Shown piece after piece: positions 12,492 to 24,340 of a DNA stretch of 64,000 bases (within the stretch, counting starts at the first letter, position 1; each line of letters begins with the position of its first letter). The notes under the pieces are model-generated. The model worked only from the letters and a program-made list of their open reading frames with translations, was not told the origin of the DNA and did not search any database. The translations under genes were made by a program, and so were the position numbers. The DNA comes from Glandiceps talaboti (lineage: Eukaryota > Hemichordata > Enteropneusta > Spengelidae). The stretch spans positions 1,297,501-1,361,500 of the forward strand of contig NC_135560.1 in assembly GCF_964340395.1 (NCBI RefSeq). The letters run 5' to 3'.

Positions 12492-12804
12492 CATCTATCC
12501 ATCAGACCAAGACTCTGGAGCCCATATTCCTATCTCCAATAACACTGGTTCATTACCCGATCTTACCAATCTTCACTTTCCATCACCTTTGGCTACCCCT
12601 TTGGATGCTGAAGATCAAACTTCCAATAGTTTAGCAAACACAGCCAATACAGCTCACCATTTGGGTGTGGCCCCACAGCAGTCTCAGACGACATCGACAT
12701 CACCTCCACAACAACATAGTCCACAATCACAGAGACGTCGCCATCCACCAACACCACCAAGTCCACTTTCATTAACCAATCAGAGAAGGCGTCCTATACC
12801 ACAG
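12492..12804 (+). CDS. CRTC: CRTC (CREB-regulated transcription coactivator), internal exon
   Basis: CRTC proteins are signal-controlled coactivators. Dephosphorylated by calcineurin, they enter the nucleus, bind CREB bZIP through an N-terminal domain and drive cAMP-responsive genes; SIK/AMPK kinases hold them in the cytoplasm with 14-3-3. This exon follows 'ttatttttcag', enters with one base of a split codon, and encodes 104 codons before GTAATA. The frame reads YPSDQDSGAHIPISNN then TGSLPDLTNLHFPSPLATPL, the hallmark middle-region block of CRTC1-3, then a Ser/Pro/Gln-rich stretch ending SLTNQRRRPIPQ. It ends in phase 0. Upstream exons with the CREB-binding domain and SIK sites are not in view. 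Confidence 0.95.
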
Positions 12805-12908
12805 GTAATATTAATCAATCAGAGATATTCATGTCAATTAGCAATTTACTCCATACATTTGAAGTTTTTTGTATATTGATACAAATCAAATTGATACTTC
12901 CATACTTT

Positions 12909-13395
12909 TTAGTCCCCAACAGGCACCGCCGGAAGCTTATATGTTGGGTGCCTGCATGCGTTCAACCTCATATCTCTGGCATGCAGCAACCAATTTCAAC
13001 CAAACTGGGCATAGAGGTAACGTGCTATGTGAGACATGTGCATGTCACTTTGTTTTGTGACCGAATCAAATATGGCCATGTTGCGGCCATATTTGTTGTT
13101 TAATTTAACAATATGCATCGTAACTTTGGAGGTACATGTATAATACATAGTGACTCCATTCAAGTACCTACACCCATATTATCAAATATGAGATGTCTTT
13201 TAAGACTATGACCTTTGACCTTGAAAGTCTTCTTCAAGTTCAAATAGCCAAATTTGGGTTTTCTTAGTAGCTTTTCAAGTCAAACATTTCAAGTGAAAAT
13301 GTTTTTAATCATGACTTGGGTTTGACCTTATGAGGCATATGCAAGTCAGTTAATTTTGTTACCTTGTCCTGTATACAACAGCAGCCGCATATGTG
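12909..13395 (+). mobile_element. Dispersed repeat with 'tagtccccaacaggcaccgc' start
   Basis: The sequence 'tagtcccc...ggcaccgcc...gttgggtgcctgcatgcgttc' followed by 'gaatcaaatatggcc', 'tgacctttgaccttgaa' and 'ttttgttaccttgtcctgta'. Related, more decayed copies lie at about 22950-23420, 46385-46745 and 49690-50420. No ORF. It runs straight into the 21-bp array. Confidence 0.6.
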
Positions 13396-14064
13396 ATAAA
13401 TGGTCATAATGATATAATAGATGGTCATAATGATATAATAAATGTGTCATAGTGATATACTAAATGGTCATAATGATATAATAAATGGTCATAATGATAT
13501 GATAAATAGTCATAATGATATAATAAATGGTCATAGTGATATAATAAATGGTCATAGTGATATAATAAATGGTCATAATGATATGATAAATAGTCATAAT
13601 GATATACTAAATGGTCATAGTGATATAATAAATGGTCATAGTGATATAATAAATGGTCATAGTGATATAATAAATGGTCATAGTGATATAATAAATGGTC
13701 ATAATGATATACTAAATGGTCATAGTGATATAATAAATGGTCATAACGATATAATAAATGGTCATAATGATATGATAAATAGTCATAATGATATAATAAA
13801 TGGTCATAGTGATATAATAAATGGTCATAGTGATATAATAAATGGTCATAATGATATAATAAATGGTCATAATGATATACTAAATGGTCATAGTGATATA
13901 ATAAATGGTCATAACGATATAATAAAAGGTCATAACGATATAATAAAAGGTCATAATGATATGATAAATAGTCATAATGATATAATAGATGGTCATAATG
14001 ATATAATAAATGGTCATAATGATATAATAAATGGTCATAATGATATAATAAATGGTCATAATTT
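13396..14064. repeat. 21-bp minisatellite, first block
   Basis: About 32 units of 21 bp with core 'ggtcataatgatataataaa'. Variants are aatgat/agtgat/aacgat, ataata/atacta/atgata, and aatgg/aatag/gatgg. The unit is two helical turns long. The open + frame (NGHNDII/NGHSDIL heptads) is a by-product of the 21-bp period. Confidence 0.95.
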
Positions 14065-14585
14065 TTCTTAGTAGCTTTTCAAGTCAAACATTTCAAGTGA
14101 AAATGTTTTTAATCATAACTTGGGTTTGACCTTATGAGGCATATGCAAGTCAGTTAATTTTGTTACCTTGTCCTGTATACAACAGCAGCCGCATATGTGA
14201 TAAATGGTCATAATGATATAATAGATGGTCATAATGATATAATAAATGTGTCATAGTGATATACTAAATGGTCATAATGATATAATAGATGGTCATAATG
14301 ATATAATAGATGGTCATAATGATATAATAGATGGTCATAATGATATAATAAATGTGTCATAGTGATATACTAAATGGTCATAATGATATACTAAATGGTC
14401 ATAGTGATATACTAAATGGTCATAATGATATACTAAATGGTCATAATGATATACTAAATGGTCATAATGATATAATAAATGGTCATAGTGATATACTAAA
14501 TGGTCATAGTGATATACTAAATGGTCATAGTGATATAATAAATGGTCATAGTGATATACTAAATGGTCATAATGATATACTAAAT
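14065..14585. repeat. Duplicated flank plus second 21-bp block
   Basis: 14065-14284 repeats 13261-13480 with an offset of 804 bp and few changes, including the single-copy flank 'ttcttagtagcttttcaagt' and the first array units. The array then continues to 14585, where the Penelope-like element begins. This shows a segmental duplication that copied flank and array together. Confidence 0.85.
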
Positions 14586-14700
14586 GTCACAAATTGAACT
14601 TTTGTTCTCAATACCGAATATTTTTTCACCGAAATTTTCAGCTGTCAACACTACAGCTTTCATCAGCGGAATGATCTAACTTGACCTTCTTTGTGTGAAG
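14586..14700 (+). repeat. Penelope-like element inverted repeat, left arm
   Basis: 115 bp starting 'gtcacaaattgaacttttgt' and ending 'ctttgtgtgaag'. Its reverse complement equals 15833-15947. It encodes, on the minus strand, the C-terminus of the element's protein, so this is the original 3' end. Confidence 0.93.
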
Positions 14701-15838
14701 GTCAATGATCGAGTCGTAGACATTTGGGAGTTTGTAGCGCCCCCCGTCTTTGTTGAGAGAAGGTTGTAATGCCCTGATGTAAATGGCTTCCTTCACTCCC
14801 CTTTCGAAATATCGTGGTTCAGTGTCCAAAACCTGCACTTTGACCAAGTCAACATGATGGCCTGGTGATTCCACATGGATATGTTGGGAGACCTCAGATG
14901 AAGTAGAGCTGCGTCGTCAGTGTTCAAGAAACCTGGTCCTGAGGGATCGTTCAGTTTCACCAATGTACGATTCCTGACAAACACCTCTGGTAGTCTGCCC
15001 TTGGCAAGGAATCATGTATATAGGGCCAGTGACGTCTTTCTTCTCTGTCCTGTCCTTCGGTGCTACTAAGAAATGGCGTAGAGTTCTTGTAGGTTTGTAA
15101 CATACCCTTATGCCAAATTTGTTGAAATTTCTCCGAAGTGCTTCTGAAATTCCTTTGACATAAGGTATCACTCACTACCTGTCCTTTAGATTGTATTGTA
15201 CTGTCCTTTTTGGTAGTTGACTTAGCTTTAGGGGGCTTGTTGACCTTGTTAAAAGCCCACTGAGGGTATCCGCATTTCGAGAGAGCCTGGACGATGTGAT
15301 GTTTCTCTTCATCAACAACATGAGGGTCTGTGATAACTGTCTTAGCACGGTGGAACAAAGTTTGGATTACTCCCAACTTATGTTCAAGTGGGTGGTTTGA
15401 TGAAGAGTTAAGGTATTGGTCTGTGTGGGTTGGTTTGCGATATATTCTTATATCAAGATTGCCATCTGGTTGAATCACTGTCAGTGTATCCAGGAATGCT
15501 AAGGACTTATCTACTTCTCCTTCTGTGGTAAATTTGATGTCAGGATCAAGTGAATTCAAATGGTCTGTGAATTCCTGTGCAAATTCCTTCTTGAGTTTCG
15601 TGTGAGTGTCGTCCACATAGCGGTACCACCATAACGGTGGGTGTAGTGCGGTTTCGATAGCTAATTGTTCTAGATGTTCCATGTACAGGTTGCACACGAT
15701 TGGTGACACCGGTGACCCCATAGCCGCTCCATGTATTTGTTGGTAATATTTGCCATTGTACACAAAATATGTACAACGCAAACAAACTTCCAGAAGCTTC
15801 ACAACTTGAGCCGCCGATAACCTAGTTCTGTCCTTCAC
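14638..15838 (-). pseudogene. Penelope-like RT plus GIY-YIG endonuclease, truncated and frameshifted
   Basis: Reading from 15838 down without an ATG: GAAMGSPVSPIVCNLYMEHL (RT motif B), WYRYVDDTHT (motif C with the catalytic DD), SLAFLDT and RIYRKPTHTDQYL, all typical of Penelope RTs. The fingers and motif A are missing. A frameshift near 15165 passes to VCYKPTRTLRHFLVAPKDRT and the endonuclease core IYMIPC...YIGETERSLRTRFLEH. A second shift near 14915 passes to HVESPGHHVDL, then ERGVKEAIYIRALQPSLN, then the C-terminus. The last codons and the stop (14638) lie inside the 3' inverted repeat. Confidence 0.9.
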
Positions 15839-15947
15839 ACAAAGAAGGTCAAGTTAGATCATTCCGCTGATGAAAGCTGTAGTGTTGACAGCTGAAAATT
15901 TCGGTGAAAAAATATTCGGTATTGAGAACAAAAGTTCAATTTGTGAC
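15833..15947 (-). repeat. Penelope-like element inverted repeat, right arm
   Basis: 115 bp, the exact inverse of the left arm. At the 5' side of the truncated RT it is an inverted extra copy of the element's 3' end. The open RT frame runs into it but has no start codon. Confidence 0.93.
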
Positions 15948-15975
15948 AATATGTATTACCAATACAGATGAACTT

Positions 15976-17757
15976 TCATGATGATATACTAAATGGTCAT
16001 AATGATATACTAAATGGTCATAATGATATACTAAATGGTCATAGTGATATAATAAATGGTCATAATGATATGATAAATAGTCATAATGATATACTAAATG
16101 GTCATAACGATATAATAAATGGTCATAACGATATAATAAATGGTCATAATGATATACTAAATGGTCATAGTGATATAATAAATGGTCATAACGATATAAT
16201 GAAAGGTCATTATGATATAATAAATGGTCATAATGATATGATAAATAGTCATAATGATATAATAGATGGTCATAATGATATAATAAATGGTCATAACGAT
16301 ATAATAAATGGTCATAACGATATAATAAATGGTCATAACGATATACTAAATGGTCATAATGATATACTAAATGGTCATAATGATATACTAAATGGTCATA
16401 ATTATATAATAAATGGTCATAACGATATAATAAATGGTCATAACGATATAATAAATGGTCATAACGATATACTAAATGGTCATAATGATATACTAAATGG
16501 TCATAATGATATACTAAATGGTCATAATGATATACTAAATGGTCATAATTATATAATAAATGGTCATAATTATATACTAAATGGTCATAATGATATAATA
16601 AATGGTCATAATGATATACTAAATGGTCATAATTATATAATAAATGGTCATAACGATATAATAAATGGTCATAATGATATACTAAATGGTCATAATGATA
16701 TACTAAATGGTCATAATTATATAATAAATGGTCATAATGATATAATAAATGGTCATAATGGTATAATAAATGGTCATAACGATATACTAAATGGTCATAA
16801 CGATATACTAAATGGTCATAATGATATACTAAATGGTCATAATGATATACTAAATGGTCATAATGATATACTAAATGGTCATAATGATATACTAAATGGT
16901 CATAATGATATACTAAATGGTCATAACGATATAATAAATGGTCATAACGATATAATAAATGGTCATAACGATATAATAAATGGTCATAATGATATACTAA
17001 ATGGTCATAATGATATACGAAATGGTCATAATGATATAATAAATGGTCATAATTATATAATAAATGGTCATAACGATATAATAAATGGTCATAATGATAT
17101 ACTAAATGGTCATAATGATATAATAAATGGTCATAACGATATAATAAATGGTCATAACGATATAATAAATGGTCATAACGATATAATAAATGGTCATAAT
17201 GATATACTAAATGGTCATAATGATATAATAAATGGTCATAGTGATATAATAAATGGTCATAGTGATATACTAAATGGTCATAGTGATATACTAAATGGTC
17301 ATAGTGATATAATAAATGGTCATAGTGATATACTAAATGGTCATAATGATATACTAAATGGTCATAGTGATATAATAAATGGTCATAGTGATATAATAAA
17401 TGGTCATAGTGATATACTAAAAGGTCATAGTGATATACTAAATGGTCATAATGATATACTAAATGGTCATAATGATATGATAAATGGCCATAGTGATATA
17501 ATAATTGGTCATAATGATATACTAAATGGTCATAATGATATACTAAAAGGTCATAGTGATATACTAAATGGTCATAATGATATACTAAATGGTCATAATG
17601 ATATACTAAATGGTCATAGTGATATACTAAAAGGTCATAGTGATATACTAAATGGTCATAGTGATATACTAAATGGTCATAGTGATATACTAAATGGTCA
17701 TAGTGATATACTAAATGGTCATAGTGATATACTAAATGGTCATAATGATATAGTAGA
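15976..17757. repeat. 21-bp minisatellite, third block (about 85 units)
   Basis: Continuation of the 21-bp array beyond the Penelope-like insertion, with the same variant classes. Aacgat and aattat variants dominate the first part, and agtgat/atacta variants the last part (from about 17220). The + frame is open for about 600 codons solely because of the unit; no start context, domain or splice support is visible. Confidence 0.95.
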
Positions 17758-18088
17758 AATGAACATAAGACAGTCCTAGCTTTCGATAACGTCCCACTCT
17801 ATGAATCATAATGTCATTTCTTTTTCTTTTCAAATCTCCTGTAATTTTACATCAACATTGTCTTTCCTAATGTTTTCAGCAGTGTAGCAAATCTTGGCAC
17901 ACAGTGACATAATATTTCAATAATAAGTTTATTGCAAATATGCTAAGGCCTTAGCCCATTGCACAACAAAATATACAAAACAAGATACAGAGAGTGAAAG
18001 AGTTACAGAGTGGCTACGAATTCTTGACGGCATTTAAAAGACTTATGTATAAATAGTGCTAGTTTAAATTGAACAGTATCATTCTTAA
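17758..18088. other. Spacer with half-unit of the following array and a retroelement-like tail
   Basis: 17893-17921 ('cttggcacacagtgacata...') matches half of the 62-bp unit that starts again at 18089. Between them, 'aataataagtttattgcaaa' reads on the minus strand as a non-LTR-like 3' end with a polyadenylation-type signal. This suggests an insertion between a progenitor half-unit and the array. Confidence 0.45.
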
Positions 18089-20757
18089 TATTTCAATGTA
18101 TCAAGCTAAAGTGAAACATGAAGTAATTAGCTTGGCACACAGTGACATAATATTTCAATGTATCAACCTAAAGTGAAACATGAAGTAATTAGCTTGGCAC
18201 ACAGTGACATAATATTTCAATGTATCAAGCTAAAGTGAAACATGAAGTAATTAGCTTGGCACACAGTGACATAATATTTCAATGTATCAACCTAAAGTGA
18301 AACATGAAGTAATTAGCTTGGCACACAGTGACATAATATTTCAATGTATCAACCTAAAGTGAAACATGAAGTAATTAGCTTGGCACACAGTGACATAATA
18401 TTTCAAAGTATCAAGCTAAAGTGAAACATGAAGTAATTAGCTTAGCACACAGTGACATAATATTTCAATGTATCAAGCTAAAGTGAAACATGAAGTAATT
18501 AGCTTGGCACACAGTGACATAATGTTTCAATGTATCAAGCTAAAGTGAAACATGAAGTAATTAGCTTGGCACACAGTGACATAATATTTCAAAGTATCAA
18601 GCTAAAGTGAAACATGAAGTAATTAGCTTGGCACACAGTGACATAATATTTCAAAGTATCAAGCTAAAGTGAAACATGAAGTAATTAGCTTGGCACACAG
18701 TGACATAATATTTCAAAGTATCAACCTAAAGTGAAACATGAAGTAATTAGCTTGGCACACAGTGACATAATATTTCAATGTATCAACCTAAAGTGAAACA
18801 TGAAGTCATTAGCTTGGCACACAGTGACATAATATTTCAAAGTATCAACCTAAAGTGAAACATGAAGTAATTAGCTTGGCACACAGTGACATAATATTTC
18901 AAAGTATCAACCTAAAGTGAAACATGAAGTAATTAGCTTGGCACACAGTGACATAATATTTCAATGTATCAACCTAAAGTGAAACATGAAGTCATTAGCT
19001 TGGCACACAGTGACATAATATTTCAATGTATCAAGCTAAAGTGAAACATGAAGTAATTAGCTTGGCACACAGTGACATAATATTTCAATGTATCATCCTA
19101 AAGTGAAACATGAAGTAATTAGCTTGGCACACAGTGACATAATATTTCAAAGTATCAACCTAAAGTGAAACATGAAGTAATTAGCTTGGCACACAGTGAC
19201 ATAATATTTCAATGTATCAACCTAAAGTGAAACATGAAGTAATTAGCTTGGCACACAGTGACATAATATTTCAATGTATCAAGCTAAAGTGAAACATGAA
19301 GTAATTAGCTTGGCACACAGTGACATAATATTTCAAAGTATCAAGCTAAAGTGAAACATGAAGTAATTAGCTTGGCACACAGTGACATAATATTTCAATG
19401 TATCAAGCTAAAGTGAAACATGAAGTAATTAGCTTAGCACACAGTGACATAATATTTCAAAGTATCAAGCTAAAATGAAACATGAAGTAATTAGCTTGGC
19501 ACACAGTGACATAATATTTCAATGTATCAAGCTAAAGTGAAACATGAAGTAATTAGCTTAGCACACAGTGACATAATATTTCAAAGTATCAACCTAAAGT
19601 GAAACATGAAGTAATTAGCTTGGCACACAGTGACATAATATTTCAATGTATCAAGCTAAAGTGAAACATGAAGTAATTAGCTTGGCACACAGTGACATAA
19701 TATTTCAATGTATCAAGCTAAAGTGAAACATGAAGTAATTAGCTTGGCACACAGTGACATAATATTTCAATGTATCAACCTAAAGTGAAACATGAAGTAA
19801 TTAGCTTGGCACACAGTGACATAATATTTCAATGTATCAAGCTAAAGTGAAACATGAAGTAATTAGCTTGGCACACAGTGACATAATATTTCAAAGTATC
19901 AACCTAAAGTGAAACATGAAGTAATTAGCTTGGCACACAGTGACATAATATTTCAATGTATCAACCTAAAGTGAAACATGAAGTAATTAGCTTAGCACAC
20001 AGTGACATAATATTTCAATGTATCAAGCTAAAGTGAAACATGAAGTAATTAGCTTGGCACACAGTGACATAATATTTCAATGTATCAACCTAAAGTGAAA
20101 CATGAAGTAATTAGCTTGGCACACAGTGACATAATATTTCAATGTATCAAGCTAAAGTGAAACATGAAGTAATTAGCTTAGCACACAGTGACATAATATT
20201 TCAAAGTATCAAGCTAAAATGAAACATGAAGTAATTAGCTTGGCACACAGTGACATAATATTTCAATGTATCATCCTAAAGTGAAACATGAAGTAATTAG
20301 CTTGGCACACAGTGACATAATATTTCAATGTATCAAGCTAAAGTGAAACATGAAGTAATTAGCTTGGCACACAGTGACATAATATTTCAATGTATCAACC
20401 TAAAGTGAAACATGAAGTAATTAGCTTGGCACACAGTGACATAATATTTCAATGTATCAAGCTAAAGTGAAACATGAAGTAATTAGCTTAGCACACAGTG
20501 ACATAATATTTCAAAGTATCAAGCTAAAGTGAAACATGGAGTAATTAGCTTGGCACACAGTGACATAATATTTCAATGTATCAAGCTAAAGTGAAACATG
20601 GAGTAATTAGCTTGGCACACAGTGACATAATATTTCAAAGTATCAACCTAAAGTGAAACATGAAGTAATTAGCTTGGCACACAGTGACATAATATTTCAA
20701 TGTATCAACCTAAAGTGAAACATGAAGTAATTAGCTTAGCACACAGTGACATAATAT
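18089..20757. repeat. 62-bp satellite-like array, about 43 copies
   Basis: Unit of 62 bp containing 'agcttggcacacagtgacat', 'aatatttcaatgtatcaagc' and 'taaagtgaaacatgaagtaa'. Variation is limited and binary: ttggc/ttagc, caatg/caaag, aagct/aacct, and rare catcct and gtcatt. Low divergence indicates recent growth or homogenisation. No ORF spans it. Confidence 0.96.
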
Positions 20758-21364
20758 TTTGATATGTCTTCATACTATTGCTACGATTTGAATTTTGTTG
20801 AATGGGTTGAATTCACGCTGGTTGCAGGACAATGTGTTGTGACAATAAACACGTAGCTGGGTTTTTTTTGTCAATGCCATGACGTTGGCAATTCATGAAT
20901 ATTCTAGGACAGTGGCCGGCCTGTTGGGCTATCTGCCAGCACCTAGATGATCTGTCGGTGTCTGGCACAATTGCAGCTGTTAGGCCAAATAAAAAAACTT
21001 GTTTGGTTCCATTACCTGACCCCCACCTAGTTTTTCATACCGACCCTAAACTTTTTTTGAAGTATTCAAGAAAAATAATAATAAAATCACGAAAAGTCTC
21101 GCAAGAAATAGTGGGTGTGGAAACTGACATCAACTTAAAAAGACAATATAAAACTATTCTTCCAATCTGTAATGGCTGCACATCTGATAGGAAGAAATAA
21201 ACAACACAGAGACCATTTGGAAAACAATGGAAAACCTAAACTAGACACATGAAAACAAATATATAATAAATTGAAATGAAAAATCTACCTACCCCACCTA
21301 TTTTAAAATTGAATGTAATCAGAACCACTCAATTTTTTTTAAAGCCTTATTTGAAAAAGTCCCT
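20758..21364. other. Intron segment without recognised feature
   Basis: One ORF of about 100 codons (20895-21200, +) shows no recognisable motif and biased low-complexity ends. I do not call it a gene. Confidence 0.4.
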
Positions 21365-21655
21365 TTGTGCAATATCCGATGTGGCTGCCTGGCAGCCATT
21401 TTGTTGGCGCAGTTTTCATGTCCAAAGCCATAACTCAGACATGCTTGAACAACTCCCCCCCCCCCCCCCCCCCCCATGTCCAACGAGGAGACACAACATG
21501 AGTAGGCATGTTCCATGTCCAACAAGCAGACATAACATATCTAAGTCTGTTTGATTTAGGTTTACAAGTGTTGTTGCATGATCAGAGTAGTGATATCAAG
21601 AAATTGAATTGTAATTTACCCAATCATAGTGGGGAGTATGTCATTCTCAATGACT
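21365..21655 (+). mobile_element. Partial copy of the 'gcctggcagccattttgtt' dispersed repeat
   Basis: Contains the GGCTGCCTGGCAGCC imperfect palindrome, 'catgtccaaagccataactc', a poly-C tract (21447-21475) and the end 'gtcattctcaatgacttg'. It is collinear with 10360-10710. It ends about 35 bp before a CRTC exon. Confidence 0.65.
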
Positions 21656-21688
21656 TGTCACTAATATTAATGAACTTTCCTTGACTAG

Positions 21689-21820
21689 GGTGCAACTGTG
21701 GAAACTGAACCAAGGTTACCCCAGTATCCTATTTATCAACAACAAACACAGGGACAAGTTCAACAAGTCCAACAACAAGCTCAGCACCCAAGTCATAATC
21801 TTACAATAGAAATTTCACAA
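21689..21820 (+). CDS. CRTC: CRTC internal exon (Gln-rich)
   Basis: 44 codons in phase 0 on both sides. The acceptor is 'ttgactag' and the donor GTAAGT. The frame follows directly from the previous exon and reads GATVETEPRLPQYPIYQQQ, then a Gln-rich stretch (QVQQVQQQAQHPSHN) and IEISQ. Gln/Pro-rich, weakly conserved linkers are usual in this part of CRTC. Assignment rests on phase, splice sites and position between diagnostic exons rather than on a strong motif. Confidence 0.85.
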
Positions 21821-21830
21821 GTAAGTTTTT

Positions 21831-22440
21831 AGCACAACTGAACTGAGGTTCAGTAGTGCTATAGGCATCGCCCGGTGTCTGTCTGTCTGTGTGTGTGTGT
21901 GTATGTGTGTAAACAACTTAAAGTCAAAAACTGCTGAACCGATTGCCATGATATTTGGTGAGGCCATTACCTTGGGTGTCTAGTTGGGAAATTGTTCAAA
22001 TCAAAATGATCGCATCACAGGTGTGTGATTTGGGTCAAAAAATGTGATTTTTGGTCAAAAAACTTAAACTCAGAAACTACTGGGCAGATTGGTGCGAAAT
22101 TTGGTGGGAACATTCTTTAGGGGGTGTAAAGTAAGATTTGTTCATGACATGATGATTCCATCAGTGATATGCAAATTAGGGCTGAAAATGTGTCTTTTTG
22201 GTTAAAAATCTATAATTCCAAAACCACTGAGCAGATTGGGCTGAAATTTAATGGAAATGCATTTAGGGATGTATGGACGAAGATATGTTAAGCATACCAT
22301 GATTCCATGAGTGATATGGAATTAAGGTGTAAAAATGTGAATTTTGGTCAATAACTTATATCTCAAAAAATACTAAGTGAATGAGTTTGAAACTTGGTGA
22401 GATGTTTCTAGAAGTGTTATTCTTTGTCATTGCTTTTCCT
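21831..22440 (+). mobile_element. HINE-like element, 3'-truncated, 10 bp from a splice donor
   Basis: Begins with the intact hairpin AGCACAACTGAAC-TGAG-GTTCAGTAGTGCT immediately after the donor sequence GTAAGTTTTT. The TCTG/TG tract lies at 21880-21910. Family sequence is clear to about 22440 and possibly to 22510, with no 3' hairpin. The T-rich donor tail is the kind of T-run that precedes every other copy. Confidence 0.75.
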
Positions 22441-23785
22441 CAAAAATCTTCAACTCTGAAATTACCCAGTAGATTGAGCTTAACTTTGTTGAGAATGTGT
22501 AGATTTGTCCACTGACACAGTGAGAACAGTACATTGTTAATTAACTATAATGTTTACTTTACTATTTCCTCTGGTGGTAAAGCCTGTAGCATGGCCAATT
22601 TGGTTTATGACTGGATTATGTAATATATTGTAAGACAGCTGTTTCATCACCTACCCATATAAACTGAATGTAGCTGGCTTTTACAATATTACAATAAGAC
22701 AACCAAGAAAGATAAACCTGTTACATTGGTATGACTTGGTTCCAAATTGATTTTAAAAAATAAAGAAGTACAAAACCTTGTAGACACATCCCTTTAAAGT
22801 TTGATTAGGATGTTGCTATACTTGTCTTGTACACTTCCAACATAGGATGGCTGGATTATGATGATGGAAATTAGGTATGAAAATTTTGTTTTGGTTACAA
22901 CTTTAAATCTTCAAAAAAGTTGTGCGGCAACGCAATATTTGCGCTATTTTTGTAGTGTACTATGTTGGGTCCCCTGTGTTTGTCCAGCCGTGCAGCCGTG
23001 TCCACCTGTTTCTCAAAGATGCATTGGTAATTTTAACAAATGTTAGTGCTATAGTCAGTATATACATGTCATCTCATTTTATGACCTTTGCAATAGCTGA
23101 ATAGAGAGACCATTTCTGTTATAAAAAGTTGCATTGTATCTATTAATACTAGAAGCTCACTAGATAGACTTTATTCAAATGTCTACATCCATGTTGTCAA
23201 TGAAAAACTTCTTAAATGAGACTTTCACCTTGACCTCTATTGTCAAGTTCAGATAGCCAGAAATCGTCATAGTGTATATGCACAACTGTGAGATTCATGG
23301 GCCAATTTCAACCAAACCTGACATAAAGTCAAATATAGTAGTCACATACGCACAACACCTTGATTCATGTTGTTTGCGATTATAACTTATTGGCAGCCAC
23401 ATATTTTATGTAAAAGTCAGAATATGAATTAATAAGTTGAAATGATGGGAACTTTGTGTTCGATGAAGATTTGCTGCTACCAGGTTGTACATATAAAGTG
23501 ACTTATAATCTTTGAGTCATTGATGAGAAAGCTGTTGAAGATTGGGAAATGGCAGATAAATGTTACCAAAGTGCCTCTTTGTTGCTGTGGTTCTAAAACC
23601 CTGAAACATCAATGTTGGAAACTAAATATTCCAGGATTTTGTTCAATTTGTGAAACTAGATGTCCAGGGATTTTGCATTCTCTTTGTTGGATTCTAAATC
23701 CTTTGCAAGAAGTCAGCTGTTTTGACATTATATAATGATCTCATGTTTTAAATTGTGCATGATTTGTCTTTTCTTAATGTTGTAG
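22441..23785. other. CRTC intron with a decayed dispersed-repeat fragment
   Basis: 22950-23420 is a decayed member of the family at 12909-13395 ('gttgggtcccctgtgtttgt', 'accttgacctct'). The rest shows no gene or array. Confidence 0.45.
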
Positions 23786-24130
23786 CATGGTAACAGCTAT
23801 GGGCAAAATGTAAATGGAGTCTCTGCATTGAATTTGCAGGGTGGTTTGAATCAATACAGAGAAACTTGTAATGCCACGTCATGTTCCACATCATGTTCCT
23901 CACCGACATCACCAGTGTCCAATCCAAATTACTCACCGTCTCAGTCACCATCAACTACAAGTGCACCCGTATCTATTGGGAATTCACCATTTTCTGATGC
24001 CTATTACTTACAACAACAACAAACGAATGCACTTCAACATCAATTTGAACAGTTTACCATGATGCCTGATATGCCAACTTCATCAAGTCATAATACCACT
24101 GCAGTTGCTGTTTCTTTGCCATATCAACAT
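23786..24130 (+). CDS. CRTC: CRTC internal exon (Ser/Pro/Gln-rich)
   Basis: 115 codons in phase 0, after 'cttaatgttgtag' and before GTAAGT. It reads HGNSYGQNVNGVSALNLQGG, then SCSSPTSPVSNPNYSPSQSP, a short Gln run (YYLQQQQTNALQHQFEQF) and ends SLPYQH. This matches the Ser/Pro- and Gln-rich regulatory region of CRTC, which carries multiple phosphorylation-prone SP sites in known members. Several SP dipeptides are visible, but no specific kinase site can be proven. Confidence 0.88.
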
Positions 24131-24340
24131 GTAAGTATACAGACATTTCGGGGGCAACACTTCAGTGAGTGTTTTACATTTACAACTCTTTTCTAAATAC
24201 CATATAAACTTTACTGGGCACACATACATTTTTTATGAGTGAGACTACATTAGAAGTAATTGGATATGAGATCCTTATAAATGCTGACCAATCATCCCCA
24301 CTGAGTAACACAATACTAACAGCACACACACAGTCTGGTA

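Larger units (their letters stand above)
14586..15947 (-). mobile_element. Penelope-like retroelement with perfect inverted ends
   Basis: An insertion in the middle of the 21-bp array: the same array resumes at 15976. It is bounded by 115-bp inverted repeats, 14586-14700 and 15833-15947, which I read as identical on opposite strands. Between them, on the minus strand, lie the C-terminal half of a reverse transcriptase and a GIY-YIG endonuclease, the pair that defines Penelope-like elements. The RT is 5'-truncated. Inverted terminal pieces are a known feature of Penelope insertions. Confidence 0.92.

Noticed and set aside
15968-17779. A 603-codon + strand ORF of NGHNDII repeats
   Set aside because: It is the 21-bp array read through, and the same heptads also occur in the separate blocks at 13442 and 14352. 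No independent evidence of a gene.
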